The translations under genes and the position numbers were made by a program. Under the pieces are notes generated by a model, which was given only the letters and a program-made list of their open reading frames with translations, searched no databases and had not been told where the DNA came from. DNA of 64,000 bases from Beaufortia kweichowensis (lineage: Eukaryota > Chordata > Actinopteri > Cypriniformes > Gastromyzontidae), in the NCBI GenBank assembly GCA_019155185.1, contig CM032815.1, forward strand, positions 1,125,001 through 1,189,000, given 5' to 3'. Within the stretch, counting starts at the first letter, position 1; every line of letters starts with the position of its first letter. This document shows positions 1-12,500 of this stretch, one piece after another.

Positions 1-601
1 TAAAGATATTTCTTAAGATGTCCTTGGAAAATTCCACCCTGCCATTATTATTGGAAATACCTCTCTAGTGAAAGGACTGTTCTGTGTGTAGGAATGTATT
101 CCTGGATAATCTCACACACACACACAATGTGTATGTGTGTCTCAAATTGCGTGCTGCCCCCTTTAGGCCTGCCCTGGCACAGCTGCTGGGTAATGAGGTC
201 ATTGAGGCCCTCTTGCCAGCAGGAACTTGAGCTTACTCAAGAAAATTACTCGAAGTTTGTGCAGCCAAACAGATTGTGCTAATTCCTAGCGGGCTGAAAA
301 GGTTGACTTGGCTGTCGGCCTTATTTGTCGGGGGTTAAAACCATCTTTTCGAGCCGTTGTTGCTCCCGTCACTGGACAGCATGGGTCAATCTCCTTCCTT
401 TAGAGCGAGCTCTCTTGTGGGGGCATGTTGGGGCAGCTGGAACTTTTGGAGGGAGAATGGAGTTTGTGGGTCATTACAGAGTGTCCCGAGACCGGTTTCT
501 TTCTTTACTGTCTGTTCTTTAGCCATTTTTTCTCTCTTCGTTGTTTGACATTCCTTTCCTTCCATCGCCGCAGATCATCGTCTCAATTACTGCACTCGAC
601 C

Positions 602-604
<3 letters not shown>

Positions 605-634
<30 letters not shown>
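605..634. repeat. (TC)n microsatellite, about 15 units
   Basis: This is an uninterrupted TC dinucleotide tract. It creates a leucine/serine run in one open frame that should not be read as protein. Confidence 0.95.
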
Positions 635-636
<2 letters not shown>

Positions 637-3216
637 CATTTTCGTCTGTGATTTCATACTGCTCGGGAGAACATGTAGACTGTAAAGTCTGAACTCCAAT
701 GTGTGTCGTATCTGTTTTTCATCTTCTCTTTAAACATACAATCTCTTGTCTTCCCCAACCATCATCAGAGCATTCAAAAGTTCTGTTTTTCCACCCACTC
801 TCTTCAGCCTTTTGCTTGATATCTTACCTATTTCTTTTAATAGATTCGTCAAAACAACTAGTATTTTATTAAAAATAGTCAATATGATTCATTTTAATCC
901 AAATGTCTTAAAAAAGCTTCAGTTTAAGATTTTTTACATTTGAGAATCGTTGTAAATTATATCATCACCATAACAAGTTGAGTCAAAGATAAGAAATAAA
1001 CATCTTTTGTATTATTTCTTCATGTCGGGTAAGCATTCACTGGAGCTGGCACGACTCCACAAGCTTTTGTACAACCTGATGATTCATGTGTCCCAGCATG
1101 ATTCGAAACTGTTCCAAGACGCCTCTTGTGTACTTAAGTACAAGCAAGAAAATCTGACATATTTTTACAAGCACATTTCTTATTATTTTTCTTGAATGTT
1201 TCCTTCATTTTTTTGTATGCCAAGTTAAGTTTAGCCAGTTTTATGATCAAATTTTAATGCTTTTCGTTTTGAATGCATTCCACTTTAATATATTAAATTT
1301 CTAACTAAAGGAGTCTGTTCGTCCTATTTTGTTGCTTTGGCACAGTGTTGGAATTGATATCAAGATTCTTCTTCACCGGCTGTGTACAATGCTGAAGGTT
1401 TGGCACACAACCCTGGGTTTTTCAGTTCTCAATCTCCATTTTTCCATCTGCTGATCAAGCTTAGCTTTTACACTTTTGCTTCTGAACATCTCTCCAGCCC
1501 TACAGGGATAACAGAAAGCCAGTGAGGTACAGAACACAATGAGAGCCATTAGGTGATGAATCATTTTTTTCTACACCTCCGGTGTGTTGACTAATGACTG
1601 CCGTGAGCACTGAAAAAGGTCATATTTTTGGATTCAATCCATGATTGTGTGTTTCTGCATGTGTGTGTGTTTGCGTGGGGGGATGAATCTTTTATATGCA
1701 ACGTGTTCCCTAAAGATTATTCCATATTTAAGTCAGGTTTGGGCGAATATAATATTCGGCTGTATGGTTAAGAGGCTATTTGGATAAAATCCAAGAGTTT
1801 ATTTTGGCATATTTGAAGAAGAGGAGTTCATTGGTCTTGATTTTGACACGCCAGTGTTTGAAAGTTTTTGACCTTTGTTTAGACAGCGAGAGGTGGATGA
1901 GGTTTAGAAATTCATGAATTTTAAAGACTGCTTCGGGTATAATACAAGTTAAGCTATATTGACATTAAAGGTTCATGCTATTGATATCAACATGCTCACA
2001 GAAAAAATAATTGACTTGTCTCTGCTTGTAAAAATATTGTGTCTAATGCAATTCACTCGAATGTATCGATCAAGGCACCGGAATAACATTAAAATCCACA
2101 CCGTTTCAAATGTAAAGTCACGAGAGCCAAACATTTTTCAGTGTTAAAGTGTTAAAATGAAACCTAGAGTATTTGTGCTGATTGATTCAGATTTGTTTTC
2201 TGTCGTGATGGAAAGCATGTCAGAGGTCAATATCAACAGGTATTGAACCTGGAACATTCTTTAAAGATAACTTTAATGAAAGTACCACTACACGGTCCTC
2301 AAAAATCTGTGAAACATTATGCACACAATAGTTTTGAACTTGACATTGGAATTTATGAATAACAGCGAGGCAAATTTGGTTATTGAATTGAATAGCAGTT
2401 TTTGGGTCCTACACGGAGGTCAAGCTTCACCTAACAAGCTGTTGAATGCACTTCTAGTCATCAAAAGTTAGCTTGCGATACTCAGGCGTCTATGGTTTAC
2501 TTAAGAACATCATAATTAAGAAACATTTCAGACGGGAGAAATCCACGTATTGGAGCGCTACAGTTTCAAAGAGATTAGCCGCAGCATGTCATTCAGAGGT
2601 TCAATAAAATATTGAATGGATCGAATGCAGAGTGTTTCTGTGACGAAGAATTCAATATCGCCCTTACAAACGTGTTTTATTTTTGGAAAGGAAAATAAGT
2701 TTGAAGACGCAGCTCTCTGCACCATAGGGAGCTTGAACGGCGCTTGAATGCAGTATTCAGTACTGGCATGGCGAGTTGTGCAGAGTTACACGGATAAAGC
2801 AGCGAGTTTTAAAGTACCGAGGCGCCTCGGCTATGAAATATTTAGTAATGTGAAGACTGCAGGATGCAATGACTGTGTGATTCAGAGCCTGTGTTTTTGT
2901 GTGTGTGTGTATGAGGGATGATTGTATATATTGTTAAAAGGCATCGTAGTTGTGGTCGAGCCTATGTTATTACTGAGAGACAGTTTCCTATATACAAAGC
3001 AGCCAAAGACAAGCAAGTTCTAAATAGGAAAAAGCGATTCTGAAGAGACCTACCAAGCACTCAGGAAATACCTATGTAACAATTAATGGGTCATTATCTT
3101 TTACATACATTCTTGTATGTTTAACAATGGTAACAATTTAAAACAAATCTAAATAATTGAACTGCTCTCATCTAAAATATAAACAAGAGGAAGAGAATTT
3201 CTCTGCTCTGTTCTCC

Positions 3217-3217
<1 letters not shown>

Positions 3218-3247
<30 letters not shown>
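3218..3247. repeat. (ATA)n trinucleotide microsatellite, about 10 units
   Basis: This is a perfect ATA/TAA trinucleotide run inside the presumed efnb3 intron. It yields a polytyrosine or polyleucine artefact in minus-strand translation. Confidence 0.95.
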
Positions 3248-3248
<1 letters not shown>

Positions 3249-4102
3249 AAATCTTGCCATTTGGAAGAGAAAAGATGGAAAAAACTGAGTTTGAATGTTT
3301 TGTTTGGGTATATTGAAAAGCTGCGGGGCAAGTGTGTGTTTAATCTGAGCGAGACAATGTGATGAATGTGGGGTGTGTGTGTGAAAGTGTGTCTGTATGC
3401 TGTCCATTACTGTAGTTCACCCCCAGCAAGAGTGTGTCAGTAACAAAAACTAACTTAAAAATATTTACAAATGATCATTTACAATAATTATGGATGAATT
3501 GTAATTGCTTTCATGAATGGCTCTGTCTCTTTAAGCAGCAACAACATTTCCCATCATTTTACATTTTAGTTTAAGTTATATAAAGCTGAAGTAATTGCCT
3601 TTCAAGTCTTTTATTTTGGATATTTTTGAGACAAAAACAGTATTTGTAAAATGATTATTTGTTGGCTTTCACCGTGCATTCCTAACAGAATAACATAATC
3701 TGATTATAGAACTATATAAACATTTAAATGCTACATCCTGGAATAATAAATTGTAAGTGAATCTGACATTTATTTTGATGAAGAAAGTATAAGTTGAACC
3801 ACTAAAATACAGTTGTTCAGAAACAGCAGGGATTACTGTGACAAGATCTGTGGATAAACACAGTGTTTTGATCATAACAATATTTTTTGTCTCAAGTTTT
3901 AATGTTTTATCCATAATATTACAAAACACACACACACACACGTAGCAGGTTTGGTGGCTGTACATTGCTTTCAAGAGCAACCTAAGCCAATGTATTTTAT
4001 TGTAAAGCATTGTTTAACATTATCTACATACATTCAAATAGTTTCTTCTAAAAAGCGATATTTTTACATTAACGTTATGCTTTCTCAATCTCTTTTCTTA
4101 AG

Positions 4103-5214
4103 CTACCTCCGACGGCACCAAAGAGGGCATTGACAGCATGAGAGGAGGCGTGTGCGTGACACGGGGAATGAAGCTGGTTCTCAAAGTGGGACAGAGTAAG
4201 TACCATTATCATCATCACTCATTCTCCTGTTTATTTTAGAAGTAATTACAGACATATCGGTTTCTTTGCTTCCATAGCTGCGTACGGTCTTCCCCCAAAG
4301 CCCAAACCTGATCCAGGCCGACCCAACAGCAAAAACCAAGGTAATAAACTCCATGTGTAAGAATTTTGTAAGGGATTATCACACTTGACATTTTTGTAGT
4401 ATGTTAACTACAACCAAAGTGGATTTATTTCTTAAAATTATACTAGATTTCAAGTGCGAAAGCTGAAATAGGCCTTCGTGTGTCAACCTTGATATCATAA
4501 TCAGATTCTTTTTAGGAATGAAGTTCTCACATCGTTTATTAAATAAACTGCAGAGACATATTGAAAGATGTTCTTTGTGTTGAATTCTTTGTGATTAAGG
4601 CCGTAATGGCTTAGTCGATCTCAAAAGGCAAATATTTAAGGAACCGTGTTGAAGCATTTTTGAAGCTAATTCAAAGCTAGATGAGGATTAAAAGCATCCA
4701 CTGTTGTTGTAGGTTTCCTCTCAATATAAAGTCCTGCATATGAGTCTCTGTTTTAAGACAGCATTGATTTGTCTTCTCTTGCAGATCTGGACAATAGCTC
4801 TAAAGGGAGTGATGGAGGTGAGGCTGGTGAGAGAGAAGACAGCGGCGCCGTGTCTGCCTCTAACATCGCCCTGATCTCCGGCGGTGCCGGGGGAGCCTTG
4901 CTGCTTCTGATCGCTGTAGTGATCGGTGTAGTGTGTTACCGCCGTCGGAAAGCCAAGCACTCGGAGACTCACCACCCTGCGCTTTCGCTTTCTTCTCTTA
5001 CCCCAAAGAGGGGAAGCTCCTGCGGGGCGGGGACAGGGTCTGGCGGGGGCAACAACAACGGCTTGAGCCCAGTGACATCATCATCCCACTGCGGACCTCG
5101 GACTCTGCTTACTGCCCCCACTATGAGAAAGTCAGTGGCGATTACGGACACCCCGTCTACATCGTGCAGGAGATGCCACCGCAGAGTCCCGCCAATATCT
5201 ACTATAAAGTATGA
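4103..5214 (+). CDS. efnb3: Ephrin-B (ephrin-B3), last three exons, 5'-partial, with a frameshift
   Basis: This is a membrane-bound ligand for Eph receptors that signals in both directions at cell contacts. Exons are 4103-4195, 4278-4340 and 4785-5214 (stop), all joined in phase 1 with good AG/GT sites. Exon one encodes the end of the ectodomain (TSDGTKEG, GGVCVTRGMK, LKVGQ), closest to ephrin-B3. Exon two encodes a proline-rich stalk. The last exon starts with an acidic/serine stalk (DLDNSSKG), then a membrane helix (about 4862-4936), a basic stop-transfer stretch (CYRRRKAKH) and the cytoplasmic tail. The tail carries the conserved tyrosine sites (CPHYEKVSGDYG) and the C-terminal PDZ ligand YYKV. 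The tail lies in a different frame from the membrane helix: one base is missing near 5060-5064. The B3 assignment rests on exon one and on the neighbouring kdm6b and tmem88. Ephrin-B1 and B2 share the same tail. Which teleost duplicate this is cannot be settled here. Confidence 0.88.
5059..5066 (+). other. efnb3: Apparent 1-nt deletion (frameshift) in the efnb3 last exon
   Basis: The frame encoding the membrane helix reads GGGNNNGL and then leaves the family sequence. The frame one base over picks up EPSDIIIPLR and runs through the perfectly conserved tail to the stop at 5212-5214. Ephrin-B1/B2 read NNNGSEPSDIII here, so the serine codon expected between GGC (5060-5062) and GAG (5065-5067) has only two bases (TT). 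The three exons total one base less than a whole number of codons once the incoming phase is counted. If the base is truly absent, the protein would run on in the wrong frame to a stop at 5333-5335 and lose the tyrosine and PDZ motifs. Confidence 0.85.
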
Positions 5215-7990
5215 GGACAGACGAACACAAAGATGGTCAAACTGTTCTGACTTTATCGTTCGAGTCCCCACACATACACACACAAAGTGTGTTCAAGTGA
5301 CTCTACAGTATAAGAGCCTAGATTTTAGAAGATGAACCTGTCGACTGTTTTACTCTCTTACCGACTGAACACACGGTACAGATCTAGGGTTTGTGTTGTT
5401 GCAGGGTGTTTGCTTTCATTTACATGTGTGTGTATGTGTGTGACATGAGGATGGTGGATCAGTGAACGGATACCCTGATGTGTCACGTCCTCTTTTAAGA
5501 TGATCGTACTGTATACGGCATTGTTATTGGTTGGAATCAGATAGATTCATGTGCTTATTCTCAAAACCAAACAGTAGAGAGCGAGATCTTTTAGTGATTT
5601 TGTTTTGTGAAAAATACTGGATAAATACACGCTTCATGGGGCGAATTCACTCAACAGTCGGGACACTTTTGTTTGGGGGATTTCAACGCAAAACCCTGTG
5701 TGTTATTCACTAACCACCCATGATCCAGTTTTACCATGCGCTGAATGAGCTGAAATAGCCCTGCACTCGTCGTTGTTATCATGAAAAACACCTCTTTACC
5801 GTACCAGTACCATTTGTCACATGAAATGATGAAGAAGCAAGGGATTTTATAATCAGGCATCATAATATCTAGATGCATCGGGCAGTCGAGCAAACTTTAT
5901 GTGAGATAATAGTGGTGGAGCGATACCGACAGGTCTGTTGCATCCTCCACAACCTACAGTAGCACTAAAAACCGACCCACACAATAAGGAATCGCCCCAT
6001 GTTTATTGCATTCAGCAAAATTTTTATACAGTAGTTTATTTGTACTAAAATAGTTTCGGTGAACCGTGTGTGCAGTGCAAATAAATGGCGCTTGATTCAT
6101 TCTTGATGAATTCCCCCCTGCATTTTGTTTTCTTTTCATCTGATCTTTCAGATTCTTTGAACCCAGAGCTCAGTCATATTTATTTATTGCGCATCAAAGA
6201 CAGTTTTTATTCCTTCCACTTCATTAGCTTTCTCTCGTAACTCTTCCGCTCCCAGTTGTTGTTTTTAACGTTTCTTAAACATCATTATATGAGGAGCAGG
6301 AAGTGCACGTGGAGGAGGTGAAGATGGATGCTTCATGGTTTCAGTTGGAGACTCTTCTGAGATTTCCAAGAGGTCGGAGGTCAAAGTTACAAAATCAGGA
6401 CCGCACGGGAGCCCTTCGCACATGATGATTTTAGGGCTTCTTGCTCTCTGCTCGAGCTTTTGAAGTGTGTGTACGCCATGATGAACTGGTTACCATAGAC
6501 ACACTTTGCCAGATTTGTGCACACGTAACACAGATCAACATTACAGCAGTTTAATCCCCGGCAGATGAATTCCAGCTGTGCGCTTGTATGCGTTTTGTGA
6601 TTGTTGTTAAGGCCAAAGACAGTTTGAATAATACTGACTACGCCACTGTGGGTCTTAATGAACCCAATCACAAACAGCCCACGTCCTCTCAAGTGTTACA
6701 ACTATCTGTTGCTAGGTTACAATCTCGCCTTGCCTCTCATTATCACATTTGGGGTGATGTCTCCAAACCATCTCTGACATTATTACCCTGGATCAGCTTG
6801 AGGCTTCTGGTCCACAGTTCACCCGTGTTTTTTACTTGACTAGACATGACGACATCACCAATAAATGACAAGAGACAGTGTGTTAACGACCTAAACGGCC
6901 TGAGCTTACTGGTTTAGATTGAACTGTTTTCTTTGTCCATATTGATTTAAGGATTTAGCTTATCTGTTTTTACCATGCACAAAAAATGACAGAAATTGTC
7001 CTTGTTGTAAAGGTGTTTTCTTTCACGTTTCCTCTCCTTCCTGTTCACGTTTTGTTGATTTGTTATTAGATTGAACAAAGACCCCTTTGGAGACCAGAGA
7101 AAAATAATGTTATTGCAATAGAGAGGAGATGCAGTAATTGTGATTTTCACTTCAAATATCATGCCAATAACCTCTGTAAAATGGGGCACACAATATTCCC
7201 AAACTCCTGCCCCCTGCACGCCTGTAGGCTTTTCTGAGAAGAGAGTAGGCGACGTATGATTTATTTTGTTCTTTTATTCTGTTTTCATGAAGGTATAATT
7301 TCTCCACACCAGCATTATGTGTTTGGTTCTGCCTAAATCCTAAGATGTAAAGCACTTCCTCAGCTAGGCAGGGCATGGGGTTAGGCAGGAATTTTTCCTT
7401 TTGTCCTATTCAGCTTTGAGCAAAGAGAAGCCATCTGGCATGATTAGTCTTGACTTAAGCCACCAAAAGCATTTCAATACCTACGGCTGAAAATTCCAAT
7501 AGCGACCACATATGGACACCAAACGCTGTTTCAGCATATTATTTGTATTTAGTCATTTAATACTTGGTGTTATTACCAGATTTCTTTGGTTATGTTGAAA
7601 ATAATGTCAACCGATTATTTGAGATGCCTTGAAATGTCTTTTTAACTATCTCTTTGCAGTATTTCTACAAACATTTCATTAAGAAAGGAACACAGTAAAC
7701 GCTGGACCAAACTTTTCAATGTTTTAGAATTTAAGTTGGACTGAACTGGACTTAAAATTATACTGACATACAGATGAAGTTGAGATGTTAAAAAGAAAAA
7801 ATACTGAGGCGATGTTAAATAAATGTTCATATGTTACAAATGATTGAGACGATGTTTAAGATATTGGAAAAGCAATGTTTTGGTGCTCTTGTTTCTTTAC
7901 CAGCCCTCCATGTTTCTATCTCTTTCTGATTCTCTCTCTCTCTTTCTAACCCAGACACTTCATCAAATAAAGATTACATTCCATGCAGTA
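5215..7990 (+). other. efnb3: Probable efnb3 3' UTR
   Basis: No coding sequence follows the stop. AATAAA signals occur at about 6080-6085, 6860-6865 and 7966-7971, and the last has a TC-rich stretch (7925-7947) just upstream. Ephrin-B genes usually have long 3' UTRs, so the end could be any of these. The short ORFs on both strands here show no domain. The end is inferred from motifs only. Confidence 0.45.
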
Positions 7991-9067
7991 GAAAGAACTG
8001 ATAAAACCTGAAATGTTGTTGCCTCTGCTGGTTTATAATGGATATTACTGTGTGATTCTGTCCATCTCCCCAACTTGGTTCCCAAACTGCCATGCTGCAT
8101 ATTGCCTACATGATTACTGTTTTACATGAGAGACTCGATTTGCAATTGATTTCGACAGTTTAATATTGGCCTGTTACTGATGCTTTAAACATCATAAAAA
8201 TAGCCATATGCACCAAAAACAGCCAAAAGAAAAGAAACACACAAAATGTAAAAAAAACTGTGAAAATTTACTGTAATAAATCTACGTTTGCCTTTATAAA
8301 GACTTAAACTTTTCTCTTTTAAAGACTTAAACGTGCATTATTATTATTTTACGTGGGTTGACATCAAACTAACATTTCCATGAAATAATATTGACAGCTC
8401 AACTTATAAGTTATTTGTTTCTGTTAAAGGTCAGCATTGTAAATTGGGGTTATATATTTGCACAAAAACAGATTTCTGTTTATATTAACAAAAAAAAGGT
8501 CACAGACTGCAGCTTTAATTGACGTTCACGTCGTCACGTCCGACGTCAAGCTGGACGCATTAGGCATTACGGAACACATCAGGATGTTGTCTTACAATTT
8601 GGCAAAAATGTAACTTACAATTTCATTCTGTAAGAAACTTATGCTACTGCTTCAGAAGACTTGGATTACAGTGCATAATTCATAAACATGGTACGTTTTT
8701 TAATTGTATGTTTTGCAACTTTCTCCTCACTGTTTGTCGGCAGACCGGCACGATACGGTCCGCTGCCGGTTCATAATAACACGACTGGCATTTTATTGGC
8801 ACGATCACTCCCTTTACTTTCCTCCCGTTTCGCTTTTCCTGTCTTCCCTGTTGGTTTATCTCTATATTAGTGTTTGATATGTTGCCCCAGTCAAGACCGA
8901 ACACCAAACCAAAAGGGCATTTTGACAGACGCCGTGAAACCCTCTTTCTAAAGCCTCGCGTGACCCTTCACGGTACAGTTTAAGCATCTGTTTGAACGCT
9001 CGAGTGTGTGTTTGTTCTTGAAGCGATACACAGACTTCGACTCTTCCTCAGATAGAGTTGTTTTTCT

Positions 9068-9105
9068 ATCCCATAATATATCTATCCCATAATATATCTA
9101 TCCCA
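9068..9105. repeat. Short tandem repeat of an 18-bp unit, about two copies
   Basis: The unit TATCCCATAATATATC plus two bases is repeated head to tail about twice, ending in a partial copy (TATCCCAG). Confidence 0.85.
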
Positions 9106-9477
9106 GCGGGACATTGACAGTCTCTCAGAGACGAGGCTGTTAAAGAGCACCCGGATGCGCTTTGCTAGTTTGGTTCGAGCATCCGCATGCATATGACACT
9201 TAAAGTCATAACTTTAAATATAAATTCTCACAGTATGTGTTTATTACCAATATATCAAAATATGTTTATAATTGACTTAAGTCCTGTTGATTGAGTCAGT
9301 GTATTTACAAAAATGTATATGCGTTATGGATGTGAATAAAAAACATGTTTTTGAGAGGCAACATACTTAATGTTTATGAATTAAAATGCACAAACCAGAA
9401 GCAATAATACCCAACAAGAGATGACACTTAAACGTAATATCAGGTATTTTAATGCCATTTTATGAGGAATATAAAAT

Positions 9478-9592
9478 GCAAAACATTGTAAACTTAGGAA
9501 AGCACTTCTTAGTACTATTTTGATGTCTTCTAATATTTGTAAGTCGCTTTGGATAAAAGCGTCAGCTAAATGCCTAAATGTAATATGGACTG
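9478..9592 (+). repeat. SINE-type interspersed repeat, copy 1
   Basis: The block contains AAAACATTGTAAACTTAG, AAGCACTTCTTAGTACTA and the tail GTCGCTTTGGATAAAAGCG followed by TCAGCTAAATGCC. It recurs almost word for word at 17715-17852, which shows that it is dispersed. The GCTTTGGATAAAAGCGTC-type tail is a common 3' end of fish retroposons. The family name was not checked. Confidence 0.75.
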
Positions 9593-12500
9593 TTATGGAT
9601 GAAAACAGCACTTTACCTGATTGACAAATCATGCTTTAAACATAAAAAATGCTTTAAAAACTGAGAGAGACCTCACATGGGTGTTTTAACTACCAAATAT
9701 TGACATCTGATCTATCAGTAAAACCTTTGATAAAAACATAATGCAACATTTGCAAGAAATTGCACGGTTAAATTATCGTAACCCTTTTACAATCTTTTCT
9801 TTTTATTCGGGTCATTCGTCTGGACATTGAACCGATTCCTGCAGTTCAAATATTTATTTCTGCGTCTCCATTGAAAGGTATTAAAGCGATATCCCCACAA
9901 TGTGACATCATAGTGAAATTGAAATGAAATGTTCCTATTTTCTTCCAGTTCATGTGTATGATTGACAGGTCATATCATAGGGCCTGTATGAGTTTTCATT
10001 CTCTGAAATTCACCTTCGCTCTCTTAATGGCCGCCTGAGGGGAAGGTCCGTCTGGGTCTCGTAGATAGAAAAAGTGTGTTTGTTTTCTTTTGGCTGTTTG
10101 TGTGTGTGTGCAAAGAGCTCGCCAGTGGTTGGATAAAGGCTAGAGGTTAGCGTTGAATCTTTTAGTTTGTGTTCAGATTTTCAGTTTATTTACCTGTACT
10201 TGAAATGTTACACACTATGTTCCCTTTCGACACACACACACAGTTGAAACACTTTATTGATTTTCTGACACATACCGGTATCTGGACCTCGCATGCACAG
10301 ATTTCACACCATCTGTTGTAATGCGTCGCATACACACTCATACTTCATATTGTTTATTTTACGGGACAACTGTGGGTGATTCCGCAACCTTACACGCACA
10401 TAAAGTGTAATCTTCATTATCGCCCACATGAACTGCAAATACACGTACACATCATCCTTTTGGTGACAGAATGAGATTTGTGATCTTGTGTCAGGATTAT
10501 CCATGCTCTGGTTTCTAGGTCAGCATTCCATCAGAAGAGTCATCCTCCCTTAGAGACACAGGTCACACACACACATGCTCATGAAGATTAGCATCTTACT
10601 CTGGAGACACGGTCTGCACAAAGACCACAACAGCTTTTAATTATCTTGCTCTCACACACTCATTTCCACAAGTACACACACTGTTTCTCACACAATACAG
10701 ACAACACTGCACAAAAATAGGATTCTGAAACTAAACAATCCCATCAGAATCTCTAGGTTATATTGTATAAACAAAACACACACCTTCAAGGTTATTATTA
10801 CACGGTGCTCTGGAATACTTGATTCTGATTGGCCCATAACCGCTTAAAACTAATAACACAGGCTTATCTGGTACTGCTTGACCCTAAAAATAATCTATAT
10901 ACAAATAAATCAGATAGAAATATGCCTGATTATTAACATATATGGGATTATTTTACAAATGACCAAATTGCGTCTTGCGTTTGTCTTGTTTGAACATTCT
11001 GTCTTGGTTGATATCATGTCTAAAGCTGGTAAATAAGATAATAAAACATTTCAAATCAATCTTTTGTGTTAATAATTTACTCATGTGACAAACCGTATAA
11101 TAAGCGGGGGTAATGGACAGCGTCGGGGTCCTGATCACTCTGTTGGGGTTTATTCTGTAATAACGACCGGCTGGCTGTCCATTATCCCTTACTTAAATGA
11201 TGGTGTATGCTTCTGTAGAGGCCATATGTCAGAGTTATTTCATTTCAAACAATTCTGGTGTCAAATTCCCAGTTTTGCAGTGAATTTCCCATGATGCCAA
11301 GAAGAGATCTACCAATCGGAGAAGTCACTGCTACCATAAAAATGAGGAATGACAACAGTCAGGGTTGCAGTACATACAGTATTTGAAGGTAAGTCATGTC
11401 ACCTAATATTTCTTAGCTGTTTAACTAGATTTCTAACTAACTTTAGTTAATATGGGATGATGAAGGCTATCATAGGAATTTTTGACCCATTGATGTATTT
11501 TTATGTGATGTAAACGATCATCTCTTGCACTTTTTTTTTTAAGTAGAAGGTTAAATGGAGTATAGCATCTGTCTAAACCGACATTATTTACAGTTCTTTA
11601 TTCGAAGAGTAGTTCAGTCATTATCTTTTCACCAGACATGGTTTGTACATCTTATCTTAAGATCAAAAGTGGAACGTAGTATTGTAAAGAATTAATCTTG
11701 GAGCGGTTTCAAGTCTTGAAATTCTTTAAAAATGTCTTTTTAATTGCTATGTTGAAAATGAAGGAGAAAAATGCGTTCCAGAACCCACCCTGCAATAAAA
11801 GTGCTAAACACTCATAATCAGCTTTTGATTAATGTCTTTGCTGTAAATGCTGCAGTAGTAGTTGTCCAAATGTCTGGTAAATTCTCTCCAAACACATGTG
11901 ATTATTATCCCTCAGCTCGCTTGGACAAAGAATACATTCCCCAAAAGTTCATTTTGTTCCCCCAAATTCTCTCTGTTTTCCTCTCGGTCTGCTGAGCTGG
12001 ATTTGGGATGTGAGTGAACTTCACTCTTGTTCACATCTCCTATTCCTTTCCCTTTTAACTCGTTATTGTGCTTGCCGTGACCTTTGACCCAGGCGCTGTG
12101 TGGAATGCATGTGGGGGGCTTAGACGGGGCGGGGATTTGGCGTGGGTCAGGGAATAGAGGGTCTCTTTTTGTTATTTCCCTCTACAAAACAAAACCTGGT
12201 GGCCTTCAGACAAAAAGATACAGTGAAGGCTGCGCACCGAGCCAGCGAACCATGGCCACATCTGCGTGTGAGAGCATGCGTGTGACTGAGAGAGCGAAAG
12301 AACATTTGTTTTTGAAAAGGGGGAGTTTGTGGTAGAAAGAGCAGGGATTTATGAAGGTAATACTTGTGCGTGTTTAGATTTGAAGAAGTGTAGGGAGGTG
12401 AAGAAACTATTAATGACCGCTGAACTTGAGTTACTCTCTCCACACACATAAAAACACAGGCACTGACTTCCTCAATGTCTCACGGTCCATGTTTTCTGAA

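Larger units (their letters stand above)
1..4102 (+). other. efnb3: efnb3 intron sequence upstream of the first exon seen
   Basis: No exon of the ephrin receptor-binding domain was found here. The exon at 4103 begins with two bases that complete a codon started upstream, so this stretch is read as the 3' part of a long ephrin-B intron, and the signal-peptide and receptor-binding exons lie before the window. It holds small simple repeats: CA/TG near 113-140 and 2895-2915, TC at 605-634, ATA at 3218-3247, CA at 3925-3941. Open frames here are short and show no recognisable protein. Confidence 0.6.

Noticed and set aside
4769..5335. 188-codon ORF through the efnb3 last exon as the true protein end
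   Set aside because: After codon NNNG it departs from the ephrin family, while the neighbouring frame holds the conserved tail. The run-on is the frameshift product.
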